From: Alteriqipengyuania bathyomarina_B
Lineage (GTDB): Bacteria > Pseudomonadota > Alphaproteobacteria > Sphingomonadales > Sphingomonadaceae
Direction of reading: 5' to 3'
DNA: 64,000 bases
NCBI RefSeq assembly: GCF_038594605.1
Contig: NZ_JBCFZM010000005.1
Span: 106,650-170,649, forward strand
A model generated the notes under the pieces. It had not been told where the DNA came from. It searched no databases and worked only from the letters and a program-made list of their open reading frames with translations. The translations under genes and the position numbers were made by a program. Shown here piece after piece: positions 33,801 to 42,188 of the stretch (position 1 is its first letter; each line of letters opens with the position of its first letter).

Positions 33801-34054
33801 CGCTCCTGCGCGTGCGGCCCAAGGCGATGACCGTCGCAGTCATCCTTGCGGGTCTCTTTCCGATCCTGATCGGCACCGGCGCGGGCTCGGAAGTCATGAG
33901 CCGCATCGCCGCGCCGATGGTTGGCGGCATGATCACCGCCCCGCTCCTGTCCATGTTCCTGCTTCCCGCCGCCTATCTGTTGTTGCGGCGCCCCCGTCCG
34001 GAAAAACCGGCCAACCCTCAAGGAGAAGAAGAGTGCGTACCCCAACCTACATGA
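30887..34054 (+). CDS. cusA: CusA-type heavy-metal RND efflux pump
   Basis: 1055 residues from the ATG at 30887, with 12 membrane segments. The helix IV motif IAVGAMVDAAVVMIENAHKHLE is the Cu/Ag (HME4) type. The three substrate Met residues of CusA are kept in the contexts LLYMPS, PLTMFE and RIDMLA. It exports Cu(I)/Ag(I) from periplasm or cytoplasm through CusB and CusC. It overlaps cusF by 22 bp. Confidence 0.95.
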   Translation: MIARIIDASIANRLFIVLAAVAVTLAGFWAVRTTPVDALPDLSDVQVVVRSNYPGQAPRIVEDQVTYPLATTMLSVPGAKTVRGYSMFGDSYVYIIFEDGTDLYWARSRVLEYLNQVQNRLPDGVTSTLGPDATGVGWIYEYALVDRTGGHDLAGLRSLQDWFLRYELKTIPGIAEVASVGGMVKQYQVALEPYRMASLGVTHAEIVSAIQAANQEAGGSIVEMGEAEYMVRASGYLGDLEDFRQIPLRTASGGIPVTLGDVATIQVGPELRRGIAELNGEGEVAGGIIVLRQGADARSAIQAVELKLDDLQASLPEGVEIVTTYDRSQLIDASIENLTTKLIEEFIVVALVCALFLWHARSALVAIITLPLGVLAAFIVMRIQGVNANIMSLGGIAIAVGAMVDAAVVMIENAHKHLERWEHENPDTALAVKERWRIIADASKEVGPALFFSLLIITLSFLPVFTLQAQEGRLFAPLAFTKTYAMAAAAILSVTLVPVMMGWLIRGKIPSEDSNFLNRWLTKIYRPGLDWVMRRPKATLVIAALIFLTTAIPFTRLGGEFLPPLDEGDLLYMPSALPGLSPGEASALLQRTDRLIKSVPEVETVFGKAGRADTATDPAPLTMFETTIRFKPREEWREGMTPDLLVEELDRVVQVPGLANVWVPPIRNRIDMLATGIKSPIGVKVSGDDLDQLERVALDVERIAKTVPGVSSALAERLSGGRYVDVDIDRMAAARYGLNIADIQQIVSGAVGGANVARTVEGLARYPINVRYPREIRDSVEELRALPVLTPSGQQITLGTVARIAVSDGPPMLKSEQGRLTSYIYVDVRGRDLTSVVADLQEVVAAGVDLPAGVSLSYAGQFEYLTRAYERLKVVVPATLAIIFLLLYLIFRRWDEALLIMGTLPFALTGGYWLLYLMGYNQSVATAVGFIALAGVSAEFGVVMLIYLKAALERRRGDLSAEEVDEAIREGALLRVRPKAMTVAVILAGLFPILIGTGAGSEVMSRIAAPMVGGMITAPLLSMFLLPAAYLLLRRPRPEKPANPQGEEECVPQPT

Positions 34055-34419
34055 TCCTGCTCGCGGCACCGCTGGCGCTTGCAGCCTGCGACGCTGCAGA
34101 CGACAGCTCAGAGACCATGATGTCAGACGACATGGCGAACTCGGACAGCATGCCCATGTCAGGCGAAATGCCGATGGCGGAGGAGACCGGCGGCGAGCAG
34201 AGCGCCAGCGCGGAGGGAACGGTTACAGCCATCGATTCCGAGGCGGGCACGGTGACCATCGAGCATGGTCCGGTCGAAAGTATCGGATGGCCCGCGATGA
34301 CCATGACCTTCGAAGCCGACGCGCAAATCCTCGAACAGGTCAGTGTCGGTGAGGGAATAGCCTTTGAATTTCGTACTGGAACCGAAGGCAGCGTCGTTAC
34401 CTCGGTAACGCCGCGATAG
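34033..34419 (+). CDS. cusF: CusF-like periplasmic copper chaperone
   Basis: 128 residues from a GTG with AGGAGAAG upstream. Lipobox-like ALAAC, then a Met-rich linker (MMSDDMANSDSMPMSGEMPM) and the CusF OB fold: TVTAIDSEAGTVTIEHGPVESIGWPAMTMTFEAD, with His, Trp and two Met ligands. It delivers Cu(I)/Ag(I) to CusB. It is a second copy of the domain fused to CusB. Confidence 0.9.
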   Translation: MRTPTYMILLAAPLALAACDAADDSSETMMSDDMANSDSMPMSGEMPMAEETGGEQSASAEGTVTAIDSEAGTVTIEHGPVESIGWPAMTMTFEADAQILEQVSVGEGIAFEFRTGTEGSVVTSVTPR

Positions 34420-34477
34420 GACGGTGGGTGGGAGGCGCTCGGTTGCGCCGGTGCCTCCCACGCAAAAACAGGTGAAT

Positions 34478-36019
34478 ATGCCAGGTATCGACAGGCCCGA
34501 CTTTAAGGATCGCCGCGACTTCATCAAGAGCGCCGGCCTCGCGGCGACGGGTTTCGCCGCGCTGTCGCTGCTGGGTTGCGGTACGCAAAGCAGGATGTCG
34601 CTCGATCAGGGAGGCGAAAGCAATCCTCTTGCCATACCTCGGCTACAGGCAGGAACGATCGAACGGGGCGAGCGTGTCTTTCGCCTGTCCCTGACACCGG
34701 GCGAGAAAGAATTCGTGCCCGGCACGGCGTCACCGACGATCGGTATCGACGCATCCTATCTCGGCCCGACCCTCGAAATGCGCCGCGGCGAACAGGTTCG
34801 CTTTCACATCGACAACAAGCTTGCCGAAGATGCGACCGTTCACTGGCATGGTTTCGAACTTCCCGCCACAGCGGATGGCGGGCCGCACCAGCTCATACGG
34901 CCCGGTGAGCGCTGGAGCCCGTCCTTCGAAATACGCCAGCGCGCTTCGTTATACTGGTATCATTCGCATCTGCATCGCCGGGCCGGACCACAGGTCTATG
35001 CCGGACTTGCTGCCCCGATCTACGTGCGCGACGAGGAAGAGGATCGCCTCGATCTGCCGAGCCGGTACGGTGTAGATGACATACCGCTCGTCGTGCAGGA
35101 TCGCGTGATCGACGGCGCGGGCCGCCTTGTTTACCCGCTCGATATGCACTCGCGGATGATGGGGGTGATGGGTGAGCGCATCTATGTGAACGGAACGGCC
35201 AATGCCGTTTTCGAGGCCGCCGCCGGTCCGCTGCGCCTGCGGCTTCTCAATGGATCGAATGCGCGGTTCTACACCTTCTCGCTCGAAGGTGATCGTCCGA
35301 TGCAACTCATCGCAAGCGATGGCGGCCTGCTTGCCGCGCCAAGCGAGGTTCGCAGTCTTACCCTTGCCCCAGGCGAACGCGCACAAGTGATCGTCGATCT
35401 TTCCGAAGGGCGCCCGCTCCGGCTGATTGCCAGCAGCCCTGCTAACGCCATGGGCATGATGGGCGGGCAAGGCGGGGGTATGATGGGCGGCGGAATGATG
35501 GGAAACCGGGCCGATCGCGAGAGGCAGGGGCGCACGTTTTCGATCCTCGATATGCGCCCCTCAGGCGCGTCAACTCCAGTAATGCTCCCGCCCACTCTGG
35601 CCGCGCTTGCTGCGCCAGACCCCTCACTCGCCGTTCGCAGCCGCCGTTTCGTGCTCGATATGGGCATGATGGGCCGGGGCATGTCGATCAACGGCGAAAC
35701 CATGGACATGGACGTCATCAATCAGCGCGTACCGGTGGGTCAGTGGGAAATATGGGAAATCGCCAACGCATCGATGATGGCCCATCCCTTTCATATTCAT
35801 AACGTGCAGTTCCGCTTGCTCGACCGGGACGGTCGGCCTCCGCGGGCGGAAGAGGCGGGCTTCAAGGACACCGTAATCGTCAACCCGCGTGAACAGGTCA
35901 GGCTGCTGTTGCGGTTCGAAGAAAATACCGATCCCGACACTCCCTACATGTATCACTGCCATATCCTCGAGCACGAGGACGCAGGCATGATGGGGCAGTT
36001 CGTGGTGATGGCCAATTAG
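34478..36019 (+). CDS. Second multicopper oxidase (Tat lipoprotein)
   Basis: 513 residues from the ATG at 34478 with AGGTG upstream. Tat-like DRRDFIKSAGLAATGFAALSLLGC, so probably exported folded and lipidated. Copper ligands: HWHG, HSHLH, HPFHIHN and YHCHILEHEDAGMM. A Met/Gly loop (GMMGGQGGGMMGGGMMG) at about 330-345 resembles the Met-rich gate of CueO. Different in sequence from the CopA oxidase at 17453-19261. Probably oxidises Cu(I). Confidence 0.9.
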   Translation: MPGIDRPDFKDRRDFIKSAGLAATGFAALSLLGCGTQSRMSLDQGGESNPLAIPRLQAGTIERGERVFRLSLTPGEKEFVPGTASPTIGIDASYLGPTLEMRRGEQVRFHIDNKLAEDATVHWHGFELPATADGGPHQLIRPGERWSPSFEIRQRASLYWYHSHLHRRAGPQVYAGLAAPIYVRDEEEDRLDLPSRYGVDDIPLVVQDRVIDGAGRLVYPLDMHSRMMGVMGERIYVNGTANAVFEAAAGPLRLRLLNGSNARFYTFSLEGDRPMQLIASDGGLLAAPSEVRSLTLAPGERAQVIVDLSEGRPLRLIASSPANAMGMMGGQGGGMMGGGMMGNRADRERQGRTFSILDMRPSGASTPVMLPPTLAALAAPDPSLAVRSRRFVLDMGMMGRGMSINGETMDMDVINQRVPVGQWEIWEIANASMMAHPFHIHNVQFRLLDRDGRPPRAEEAGFKDTVIVNPREQVRLLLRFEENTDPDTPYMYHCHILEHEDAGMMGQFVVMAN

Positions 36020-36032
36020 GGGAGAACGACAG

Positions 36033-38372
36033 ATGAGCGATGGGCACAATGCAATCGAGGGTATGGCGACCGACCCCGTTTGCGGAATGAGCGTGAAGAT
36101 GGACGGCGCCCGCTTCGTCGATCGACACGAGGGTGGCGACCATTACTTCTGCTCCTCGCGCTGCCTCGACAAGTTCCGCGCGGATCCGGAGATGTATCTT
36201 TCGAAGGCGCACCTCGATGCTGTCGAGGATGTCCCGGAAGGTACCATATACACCTGTCCGATGCATCCGGAGATCCGGCAGCCGGGGCCGGGCTCTTGCC
36301 CGATATGCGGGATGGCCCTCGAACCCGAAACGGTCACTCTGAACGAGGGCCCCGATCCCGAACTCGTCGACATGCGGCGAAGGTTCTGGTGGAGCGCGCT
36401 CTTCACGCTGCCGCTCTTCGCCTATGCGATGGGCGACATGATCCCGTCGCGACCGTTCGATCAGGTCATCGAACCCGCTATCGCGCAGTGGCTGCAGCTC
36501 CTGCTGGCAACTCCGGTGGTGCTTTGGGGCGGCTGGCCCTTCTTCACCCGCGCGCTGCAATCGGTCCGGACCATGAACCTCAACATGTTCACCCTGATCG
36601 GCTTCGGCGTCGCCATCGCCTATCTGTTCAGCCTTGTGGCAACCCTCGCCCCGGACATCTTTCCCGAGGCATTCCGCGATCATGCGGGCCGGGTCGGCGT
36701 CTATTACGAGGCCGCAGCGGTTATCACGACCCTCGTGCTGCTCGGGCAGGTGCTCGAGCTCAAGGCGCGCGGATCGACATCGAGCGCCTTGCGAGCGCTT
36801 CTCGAACTCGCACCCCCGACCGCGATGAAGATCTTCGGTCGCGGGGACGAGCGCGAAGTACCGCTCGATGAATTGACGTCGGGGGACCTGCTGCGCGTGC
36901 GTCCGGGCGACAAGGTCCCCGTCGATGGCACGCTCGAGGATGGAAGCAGTGCCATCGACGAATCCATGATCAGTGGCGAACCCATTCCCGTCAAGAAAAG
37001 CGCGGGCGATCCCGTGATCGGGGGCACCGTAAACCAGACCGGCAGCTTCACCATGCGCGCGACGCAGGTCGGCGCGGACACCATGCTCTCGAAGATCGTG
37101 CAGATGGTCGCGGAGGCCCAGCGCAGCCGGGCACCGATCCAGCGGCTCGCCGACCAGGTCACCGGATGGTTCGTACCCATCGTCGTCCTTGTCGCTATCG
37201 TGAGTTTTGTCGTCTGGGCCATCTGGGGACCGGCACCGGCCCTTGCCTACGCGCTCGTCAACGCGGTCGCCGTTCTGATCATCGCGTGTCCCTGCGCGCT
37301 CGGACTGGCGACGCCGATGTCGATCATGACCGGTACCGGCAAGGGCGCGCAGCACGGGATCCTGATCAAGAACGCCGAAGCGCTCGAAACGCTGGAAAAG
37401 ATCGATACGCTGGTCGTCGACAAGACCGGAACGCTGACCCGGGGCAAGCCTGATCTTGTCGACGTAAAACCGCAGCCAAATTTCGACGAGCAGGAATTGC
37501 TGAGCCTTGTCGCTGCCGTTGAGAGAGGAAGCGAGCATCCGCTCGCCCACGCGATCGTGGAAGGGGCTCAAAACAGGGGCGCTGCCATTCTCGACGCTTC
37601 CGATATCGAATCCGTGACCGGCGAAGGTATCCAGGCAAATGTCGACAAGCGCCTGGTCGCGATCGGGAATGAAAAGATGATGGAGCGTATAGGGGCGCTC
37701 GAAGAAGGCTGGCGGTCAACGGCGGACGAAGGCCGAAGCCTCGGACAGACGGTGATGTTCGTGGCCGTGGACGGGGCACCGGCAGGCCTTATCGCGGTCG
37801 CCGATCCGATCAAGGCAACCAGCCGCACCGCTATTGCCGCGTTGCATGAGCGCGGCATCAAGATCGTGATGCTTACCGGCGACAGCGAAGCCACCGCGCG
37901 TGCGGTAGCAAGCCAGGTCGGTATCGACGAAGTCGAAGCGAACGTCTCGCCCGAGGACAAACATCGCAAGATCGAGCAGTTGAAGAGCGATGGTCGCCGG
38001 GTCGCTATGGCCGGCGACGGCATAAACGACGCACCCGCGCTTGCCGCTTCGCATGTCGGCATCGCGATGGGAACGGGTACCGATGTCGCGATCGAAAGCG
38101 CGGGCGTGACATTGGTGCGCGGCGACCTCGTCGGCGTTGTTCAGGCGCTCGTCCTGTCTCGGGCCACTATGCGCAACATCAGGCAGAACCTGTTCTTTGC
38201 CTTTGCGTATAATGCGCTCGGCATACCGGTCGCAGCAGGTGTCCTCTATCCATGGACCGGGTTGCTTTTGAACCCGATGATCGCGGCCGCAGCGATGAGC
38301 CTGTCTTCGGTATCGGTGATCGGCAACGCCCTGCGCCTGCGCGGCCTCGCTCTTCCCAAATTCGATACCTGA
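36033..38372 (+). CDS. Copper P1B-type ATPase with YHS and HMBD N-terminus
   Basis: 779 residues. Two N-terminal metal domains: YHS-like (DPVCGMSVKMDGARFVD, then YFCSSRCLDKF) and HMBD (YTCPMHPEIRQPGPGSCPICGM). The classical GMxCxxC HMA domain is absent. Core motifs are all there: CPC in IIACPCALGLATP, DKTGTLTRGK, HP in SEHPLAHAIV and GDGINDAPALA. Eight membrane segments. Exports Cu(I) (or Ag(I)) from the cytoplasm. Starts 13 bp after the oxidase. Confidence 0.94.
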   Translation: MSDGHNAIEGMATDPVCGMSVKMDGARFVDRHEGGDHYFCSSRCLDKFRADPEMYLSKAHLDAVEDVPEGTIYTCPMHPEIRQPGPGSCPICGMALEPETVTLNEGPDPELVDMRRRFWWSALFTLPLFAYAMGDMIPSRPFDQVIEPAIAQWLQLLLATPVVLWGGWPFFTRALQSVRTMNLNMFTLIGFGVAIAYLFSLVATLAPDIFPEAFRDHAGRVGVYYEAAAVITTLVLLGQVLELKARGSTSSALRALLELAPPTAMKIFGRGDEREVPLDELTSGDLLRVRPGDKVPVDGTLEDGSSAIDESMISGEPIPVKKSAGDPVIGGTVNQTGSFTMRATQVGADTMLSKIVQMVAEAQRSRAPIQRLADQVTGWFVPIVVLVAIVSFVVWAIWGPAPALAYALVNAVAVLIIACPCALGLATPMSIMTGTGKGAQHGILIKNAEALETLEKIDTLVVDKTGTLTRGKPDLVDVKPQPNFDEQELLSLVAAVERGSEHPLAHAIVEGAQNRGAAILDASDIESVTGEGIQANVDKRLVAIGNEKMMERIGALEEGWRSTADEGRSLGQTVMFVAVDGAPAGLIAVADPIKATSRTAIAALHERGIKIVMLTGDSEATARAVASQVGIDEVEANVSPEDKHRKIEQLKSDGRRVAMAGDGINDAPALAASHVGIAMGTGTDVAIESAGVTLVRGDLVGVVQALVLSRATMRNIRQNLFFAFAYNALGIPVAAGVLYPWTGLLLNPMIAAAAMSLSSVSVIGNALRLRGLALPKFDT

Positions 38373-38401
38373 GCGATGGGGACGGGACGGAGATCGCAGG
38401 A

Positions 38402-38893
38402 GTGACGAATCAGACGATGCAGGATCAGGACCAAATCTCTGAGGAATCGCGCGAATGGCGCGGTGCTCATCCAGCCCTCTGGATCGCGATATTCGGAATT
38501 CTCATCGCTTTCGCCTGGGAGATGCTCCAGCTTCCTTTCTACCAGTCGGGAGGTCTGTCGCCTGCCGAGGCAGCACGTCGCTGCGGCCTGGCCTCGTTCG
38601 GCGATGCCGGGATCATGGTGGCCGCTTATCTCGGCGCCTCTGTCGGCAGTGGTAAAACGCCGTGGCTCGTAGACTGGCCGATCTCGCGTTTTGTCGTGTT
38701 CCTGGGAATCGGCCTGGCCATTACTGCCATGGTCGAAGTGCTGGCTGTCGGTGCCGACTGGGGGTGGTCCTATAGTGCAATCATGCCGCTGGTGCCCGGA
38801 ACCAAAATCGGTCTCATACCGATCGCGATGTGGGTCGCGGTTCCCACAGCCTCCTTGTGGCTCGCGCGCCGTCTCGGCACCGGACCCCGCTGA
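38402..38893 (+). CDS. Integral membrane protein of unknown function
   Basis: 163 residues from the GTG at 38402 (GGAG 9 bp upstream); an ATG at 38417 is an alternative. Four to five hydrophobic segments (LWIAIFGILIAFAWEML, DAGIMVAAYLGASVG, FVVFLGIGLAITAMVEVLAVGA, IGLIPIAMWVAVPTASLWLA) with WEMLQLPFYQ after the first. No family recognised. Last gene of the cus run, 29 bp after the ATPase. Confidence 0.65.
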   Translation: MTNQTMQDQDQISEESREWRGAHPALWIAIFGILIAFAWEMLQLPFYQSGGLSPAEAARRCGLASFGDAGIMVAAYLGASVGSGKTPWLVDWPISRFVVFLGIGLAITAMVEVLAVGADWGWSYSAIMPLVPGTKIGLIPIAMWVAVPTASLWLARRLGTGPR

Positions 38894-38910
38894 TCGCAAA
38901 CCGGGATCAC

Positions 38911-40863
38911 CTATCCCTCGACAGCTGCCGGCTGCGGTCCCGATGGTGATCGACTTATCCGAAATCCGGCAATCAGAGCGAGCAGCGTGAGCAATTGCGC
39001 GCCGATCGTCTCGACAGTCGGGAAGAAGCCGAGTTCGGCGAGGCGCGGCAAGCCGGCAATGAAAGTGGCGGAAAGAACTCCGGCCTCCTGGAAAGCGCCC
39101 ACGCCCTTGCCCGCGAGAATGACCGCAAGGATCGCAATCAGGATAGCACTATAGCGGAAGAACTGGGTGATCGGCAGTTTGCGGCTGTAGCGCAGCATAA
39201 CCCATGCGATGAACGCTAGCAGCGCGACTGCGGACAAGGCACCTGCCAATATGATGCCGCTGCTCTGCGGGTTCCACAGGGCAGCGTAGAACAGAATAGT
39301 CTCGAACGCTTCCCGGTAGACGACCACGAATGCAAGACCAAAGAGAAACCATGCCGATCCGCGCGAAAGCGCCTTGCCCATTTTTTCCTGGATATAGCGC
39401 CGCCACTCCTCGGCCTGGGATTTGCCGTGCATCCAGATCCCGACCGATACGAGAATGACAGCCGCAAGCAGCGCGCCGATCCCTTCGGTCATCTCGCGGC
39501 TCGCCCCGCTGATGCTTACGAAGTAGGTTGCTACGACCCAGGTGGCGACACCTGCGAAAAGAGCAGCGATCCACCCACCATGGATATAGGGCAATACCTC
39601 GGAGCGCTGCGACTTTTTCACAAAGGCGATCATGGCGATCACAACCAGAATTGCTTCGATCCCCTCGCGCAGGAGAATGGTGAACGCCCCGAGAAAGGTC
39701 GAGATTTCGCTGGCCGCCTCAGGAGCCAACGCTTCCTCGGCTCTTGCCAGCAGACTATCGATGCGAGCCCTTAGTTGCTGTAGTTCGGATGGATTCGCAC
39801 CGGACTCTATTCCGGCCCGGAATTGCCCGAGCGCCTGTTCTACCTCCCGCATCAAACCGCCATCGCGCGTTGCCAGGAGGGCCTCCAGGGGTTCAAACCC
39901 GTCGAGATAGGCAGACAGGGCAAGCTGCCGCGCTTCCTCTCGGTTGCCAGCCCGATAAGCTGACAGGCTGCGATCGAGCGTATCGCGAACGAAGGCGAGC
40001 GAACCTGCGTCATTTGCCTGTCCCACCGCATCGGGATTGGCGCGAAGATAGGCCATGACGGCGAGCGCACGGTCCTCACCGATCTGCTCGGCCAGACTTT
40101 CCGGTGTGAGCGCGGCGAGCGTCTCGAGATCGGGGACAAGCTGGCGTATGCCATCATCTTCCCGCCAAATACGCTCGCCCTTGGCCACATCTTCAAAAGC
40201 AATGCTGCCGGCATGGAATGCAAGCGCCCAGCGATCCTCGTCGGACAGCGATGCGAAGCTGGCCATGGACGTTCCTTCCAGCCCTTGCGTGATGACCTGG
40301 TAAAGCCCGAACGCACTGCGCTGCCGCGCCCGGTCGATATCGGTGAAGTCGATCGGCGGGGGATCAAGTGCCTGCATTGCGGCCGGTGGCGCACTTCCGG
40401 CGGCGCCGTGACACGAGGCGCAGTTCTGCGCGAAGAGAGTGCGGGCGCGGTCAAGGTCGGGCGCTTGCGAAGGGGCAAGCGGAACCGGGTAGGCTGTCAG
40501 CAACGAGGCTGCCAGCGCGCGCGCTAAGCGCCCAACTCGCTCGGCGGGTTCCTTATTGGCGATCAGAGCTCGCAGCTGGTCCGATCGGCGGATGAGTGCT
40601 TGATTGTCTTTAGTATCCGGCAATGCAGCGATCTGCCGCGCCACGACATCGGAAAACTCCACCATTTCGCGATATTCGAATTCGTCGGCAACACGTCCCT
40701 CGGAAACGGCGGAGGCGTAGTCGACCGCGATATAATCGAGCAGACGCCATGTGGTTCGCACGTCGGGTTCTTCCGCGTTCGCGGTGACGGACAGACACAG
40801 CGCAAGCGCCAGCAGAATGAGCCGCAGTGCCGGATGGACGGTGGCGGAGACGATGCGATGCAT
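38911..40863 (-). CDS. FTR1-family iron permease with N-terminal cytochrome c domain
   Basis: 650 residues. Signal peptide (about 1-30), a c-type heme site CASCH at 148-152, a helical linker, then the FTR1 membrane domain with REGIE at about 398-402 and REAFE at about 516-520, the two Fe(III)-binding REXXE motifs. It probably oxidises Fe(II) with electrons going to the cytochrome, then imports iron. Convergent with the cus run; the two stops are 18 bp apart. Confidence 0.88.
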   Translation of the reverse strand: MHRIVSATVHPALRLILLALALCLSVTANAEEPDVRTTWRLLDYIAVDYASAVSEGRVADEFEYREMVEFSDVVARQIAALPDTKDNQALIRRSDQLRALIANKEPAERVGRLARALAASLLTAYPVPLAPSQAPDLDRARTLFAQNCASCHGAAGSAPPAAMQALDPPPIDFTDIDRARQRSAFGLYQVITQGLEGTSMASFASLSDEDRWALAFHAGSIAFEDVAKGERIWREDDGIRQLVPDLETLAALTPESLAEQIGEDRALAVMAYLRANPDAVGQANDAGSLAFVRDTLDRSLSAYRAGNREEARQLALSAYLDGFEPLEALLATRDGGLMREVEQALGQFRAGIESGANPSELQQLRARIDSLLARAEEALAPEAASEISTFLGAFTILLREGIEAILVVIAMIAFVKKSQRSEVLPYIHGGWIAALFAGVATWVVATYFVSISGASREMTEGIGALLAAVILVSVGIWMHGKSQAEEWRRYIQEKMGKALSRGSAWFLFGLAFVVVYREAFETILFYAALWNPQSSGIILAGALSAVALLAFIAWVMLRYSRKLPITQFFRYSAILIAILAVILAGKGVGAFQEAGVLSATFIAGLPRLAELGFFPTVETIGAQLLTLLALIAGFRISRSPSGPQPAAVEG

Positions 40864-40959
40864 GAGGGGTCTCTATATCTGTTGCAATTAATTCGCAATA
40901 GCAGGGTGTAGACGGAAATGTATTTCCTCCAACCCCCGATCGCGGGGATATTCTGGAGT

Positions 40960-41577
40960 TTAGGTAGAGCGCAGTTCGCCACGGGCCTGTTTGGAGACTT
41001 CGGCACTTCCCCACACCGCCAGTCCTGCCATGATGCTCGCCACAACCAGATCGGGCCACGCACGGCCGGTGCCGAAAACGCCAATCGCTGCCGCCAGCAC
41101 GGCGATATTACCGATCGCGTCGTTGCGCGAACAGATCCACACCGAGCGCATGTTCGCATCGCCCGAGCGATACCGGAACAGCATCGCGGCGACGGCGAGA
41201 TTTACCGCCAGAGCAAGAGAACCGATGGCGCCCATCGTTCCCGGGTCGGGCGACGCCCCGACAAAGAAACCCCAGATGGCCGAGCCGAGCACCCACAGGC
41301 CGAAAGCCAGCATGGTCGCCGCCTTTACGAGAGCCGCACGCGCGCGCCAGACGAGCGCCATCCCCGCTACACCGAGACTGATAGCATAGTTTGCCGCATC
41401 ACCGAGAAAGTCGAGCGCGTCGGCCTGCAAGGCGCGCGAATCCGCAGCAATGCCTGCCACGATCTCCACGCCGAACATGATTGCATTAAGGCCCAGTGCG
41501 ATCCACAGAATGCGCCGCCATGTCGGATCGTTGTTGTTTGCACCGGCCTCATCGGGGCCGCAGCAGGTCTTTCCCAT
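40960..41577 (-). CDS. Short CDF-like cation transporter
   Basis: 205 residues from the ATG at 41577 with AAGGAG upstream. Six helices, without the C-terminal cytoplasmic domain of CDF exporters. The usual HxxxD sites read DALDFLGDAAN (DxxxD) and SRNDAIGN here. MGKTCCGPDE at the N-terminus has a CC pair. Divergent from the CadR-like gene and under its palindromic operator, so export of Cd, Zn or Pb is inferred. Confidence 0.83.
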   Translation of the reverse strand: MGKTCCGPDEAGANNNDPTWRRILWIALGLNAIMFGVEIVAGIAADSRALQADALDFLGDAANYAISLGVAGMALVWRARAALVKAATMLAFGLWVLGSAIWGFFVGASPDPGTMGAIGSLALAVNLAVAAMLFRYRSGDANMRSVWICSRNDAIGNIAVLAAAIGVFGTGRAWPDLVVASIMAGLAVWGSAEVSKQARGELRST

Positions 41578-41603
41578 TTACTCGACTCCTTGCGTCGATC
41601 CGC

Positions 41604-41634
41604 CCTATGCGCCTTGTAGTAACTACAAGGTCAA
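41604..41634 (-). promoter_or_regulatory. MerR-type promoter/operator of the short CDF gene
   Basis: CCTTGTAGT (41612-41620) and ACTACAAGG (41622-41630) form a perfect 19-bp palindrome. On the minus strand it lies between -35 TTGACC (41634-41629) and -10 CATAGG (41609-41604), 19 bp apart. Long spacers of this kind need a MerR-family activator to twist the DNA. The MerR gene starts 19 bp past the -35. Confidence 0.85.
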
Positions 41635-41652
41635 GCGGCAGGAGCCTTTGTC

Positions 41653-42051
41653 ATGAGAATTGGTCAACTTGCCCGGATAACCGGCGTCAAATCCGAAACA
41701 ATCCGCTTCTACGAGCGTGAGGGTATCCTCGCTGCCCCTCCACGCACGCGGGCCAATTATCGCGATTATGGACCAGCAGAGGAAGCGCGCCTTAACTTCA
41801 TACGGCGCGCGCGTGATCTCGGCTTCTCCATGGCACGCATCAGGGAATTGCTCGATCTCTCCGATGATGCCGACCGGTCCTGCGCGGGCATCGACGCTCT
41901 GGCCAGAAGCCATCTCGGCGAGGTCGAGCGCAAGATCGCGAGCCTGGAGGCGTTGCGGACGGAACTTGGGCGTATGATCGCTGCCTGCGAGCAAGACACT
42001 GTAGGCGATTGCCGCATCATCGATGCACTTGCGGGTACCGCCGAGCCTTGA
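41653..42051 (+). CDS. CadR-like MerR-family metal regulator
   Basis: 132 residues. MRIGQLARITGVKSETIRFYEREGIL is the MerR helix-turn-helix. Cys77, Cys112 and Cys119 are at the positions of the Cd-binding cysteines in CadR, and the pattern also fits PbrR/ZntR; CueR-type Cu sites would lack Cys77. It should repress, then activate, the divergent CDF gene through the palindrome at 41612-41630. Confidence 0.87.
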   Translation: MRIGQLARITGVKSETIRFYEREGILAAPPRTRANYRDYGPAEEARLNFIRRARDLGFSMARIRELLDLSDDADRSCAGIDALARSHLGEVERKIASLEALRTELGRMIAACEQDTVGDCRIIDALAGTAEP

Positions 42052-42188
42052 TGTCCGCGCCTCGTGCGCCAGTTCGGTCAGGCTCGCCAATGCACGGCTT
42101 TTGTCGGCCGCCCATAAGAGACTTAACTTCGGGAAAGGCCGACGAGTGCGAAGCTGCCCGTGTCGCCATCCCGGGTCTGTCGAACGGG

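Noticed and set aside
32942..34069. 375-residue minus-strand open frame
   Set aside because: Antisense to cusA.
35898..37571. 557-residue minus-strand open frame
   Set aside because: Antisense to the P-type ATPase; no motif, and the plus-strand gene is certain.
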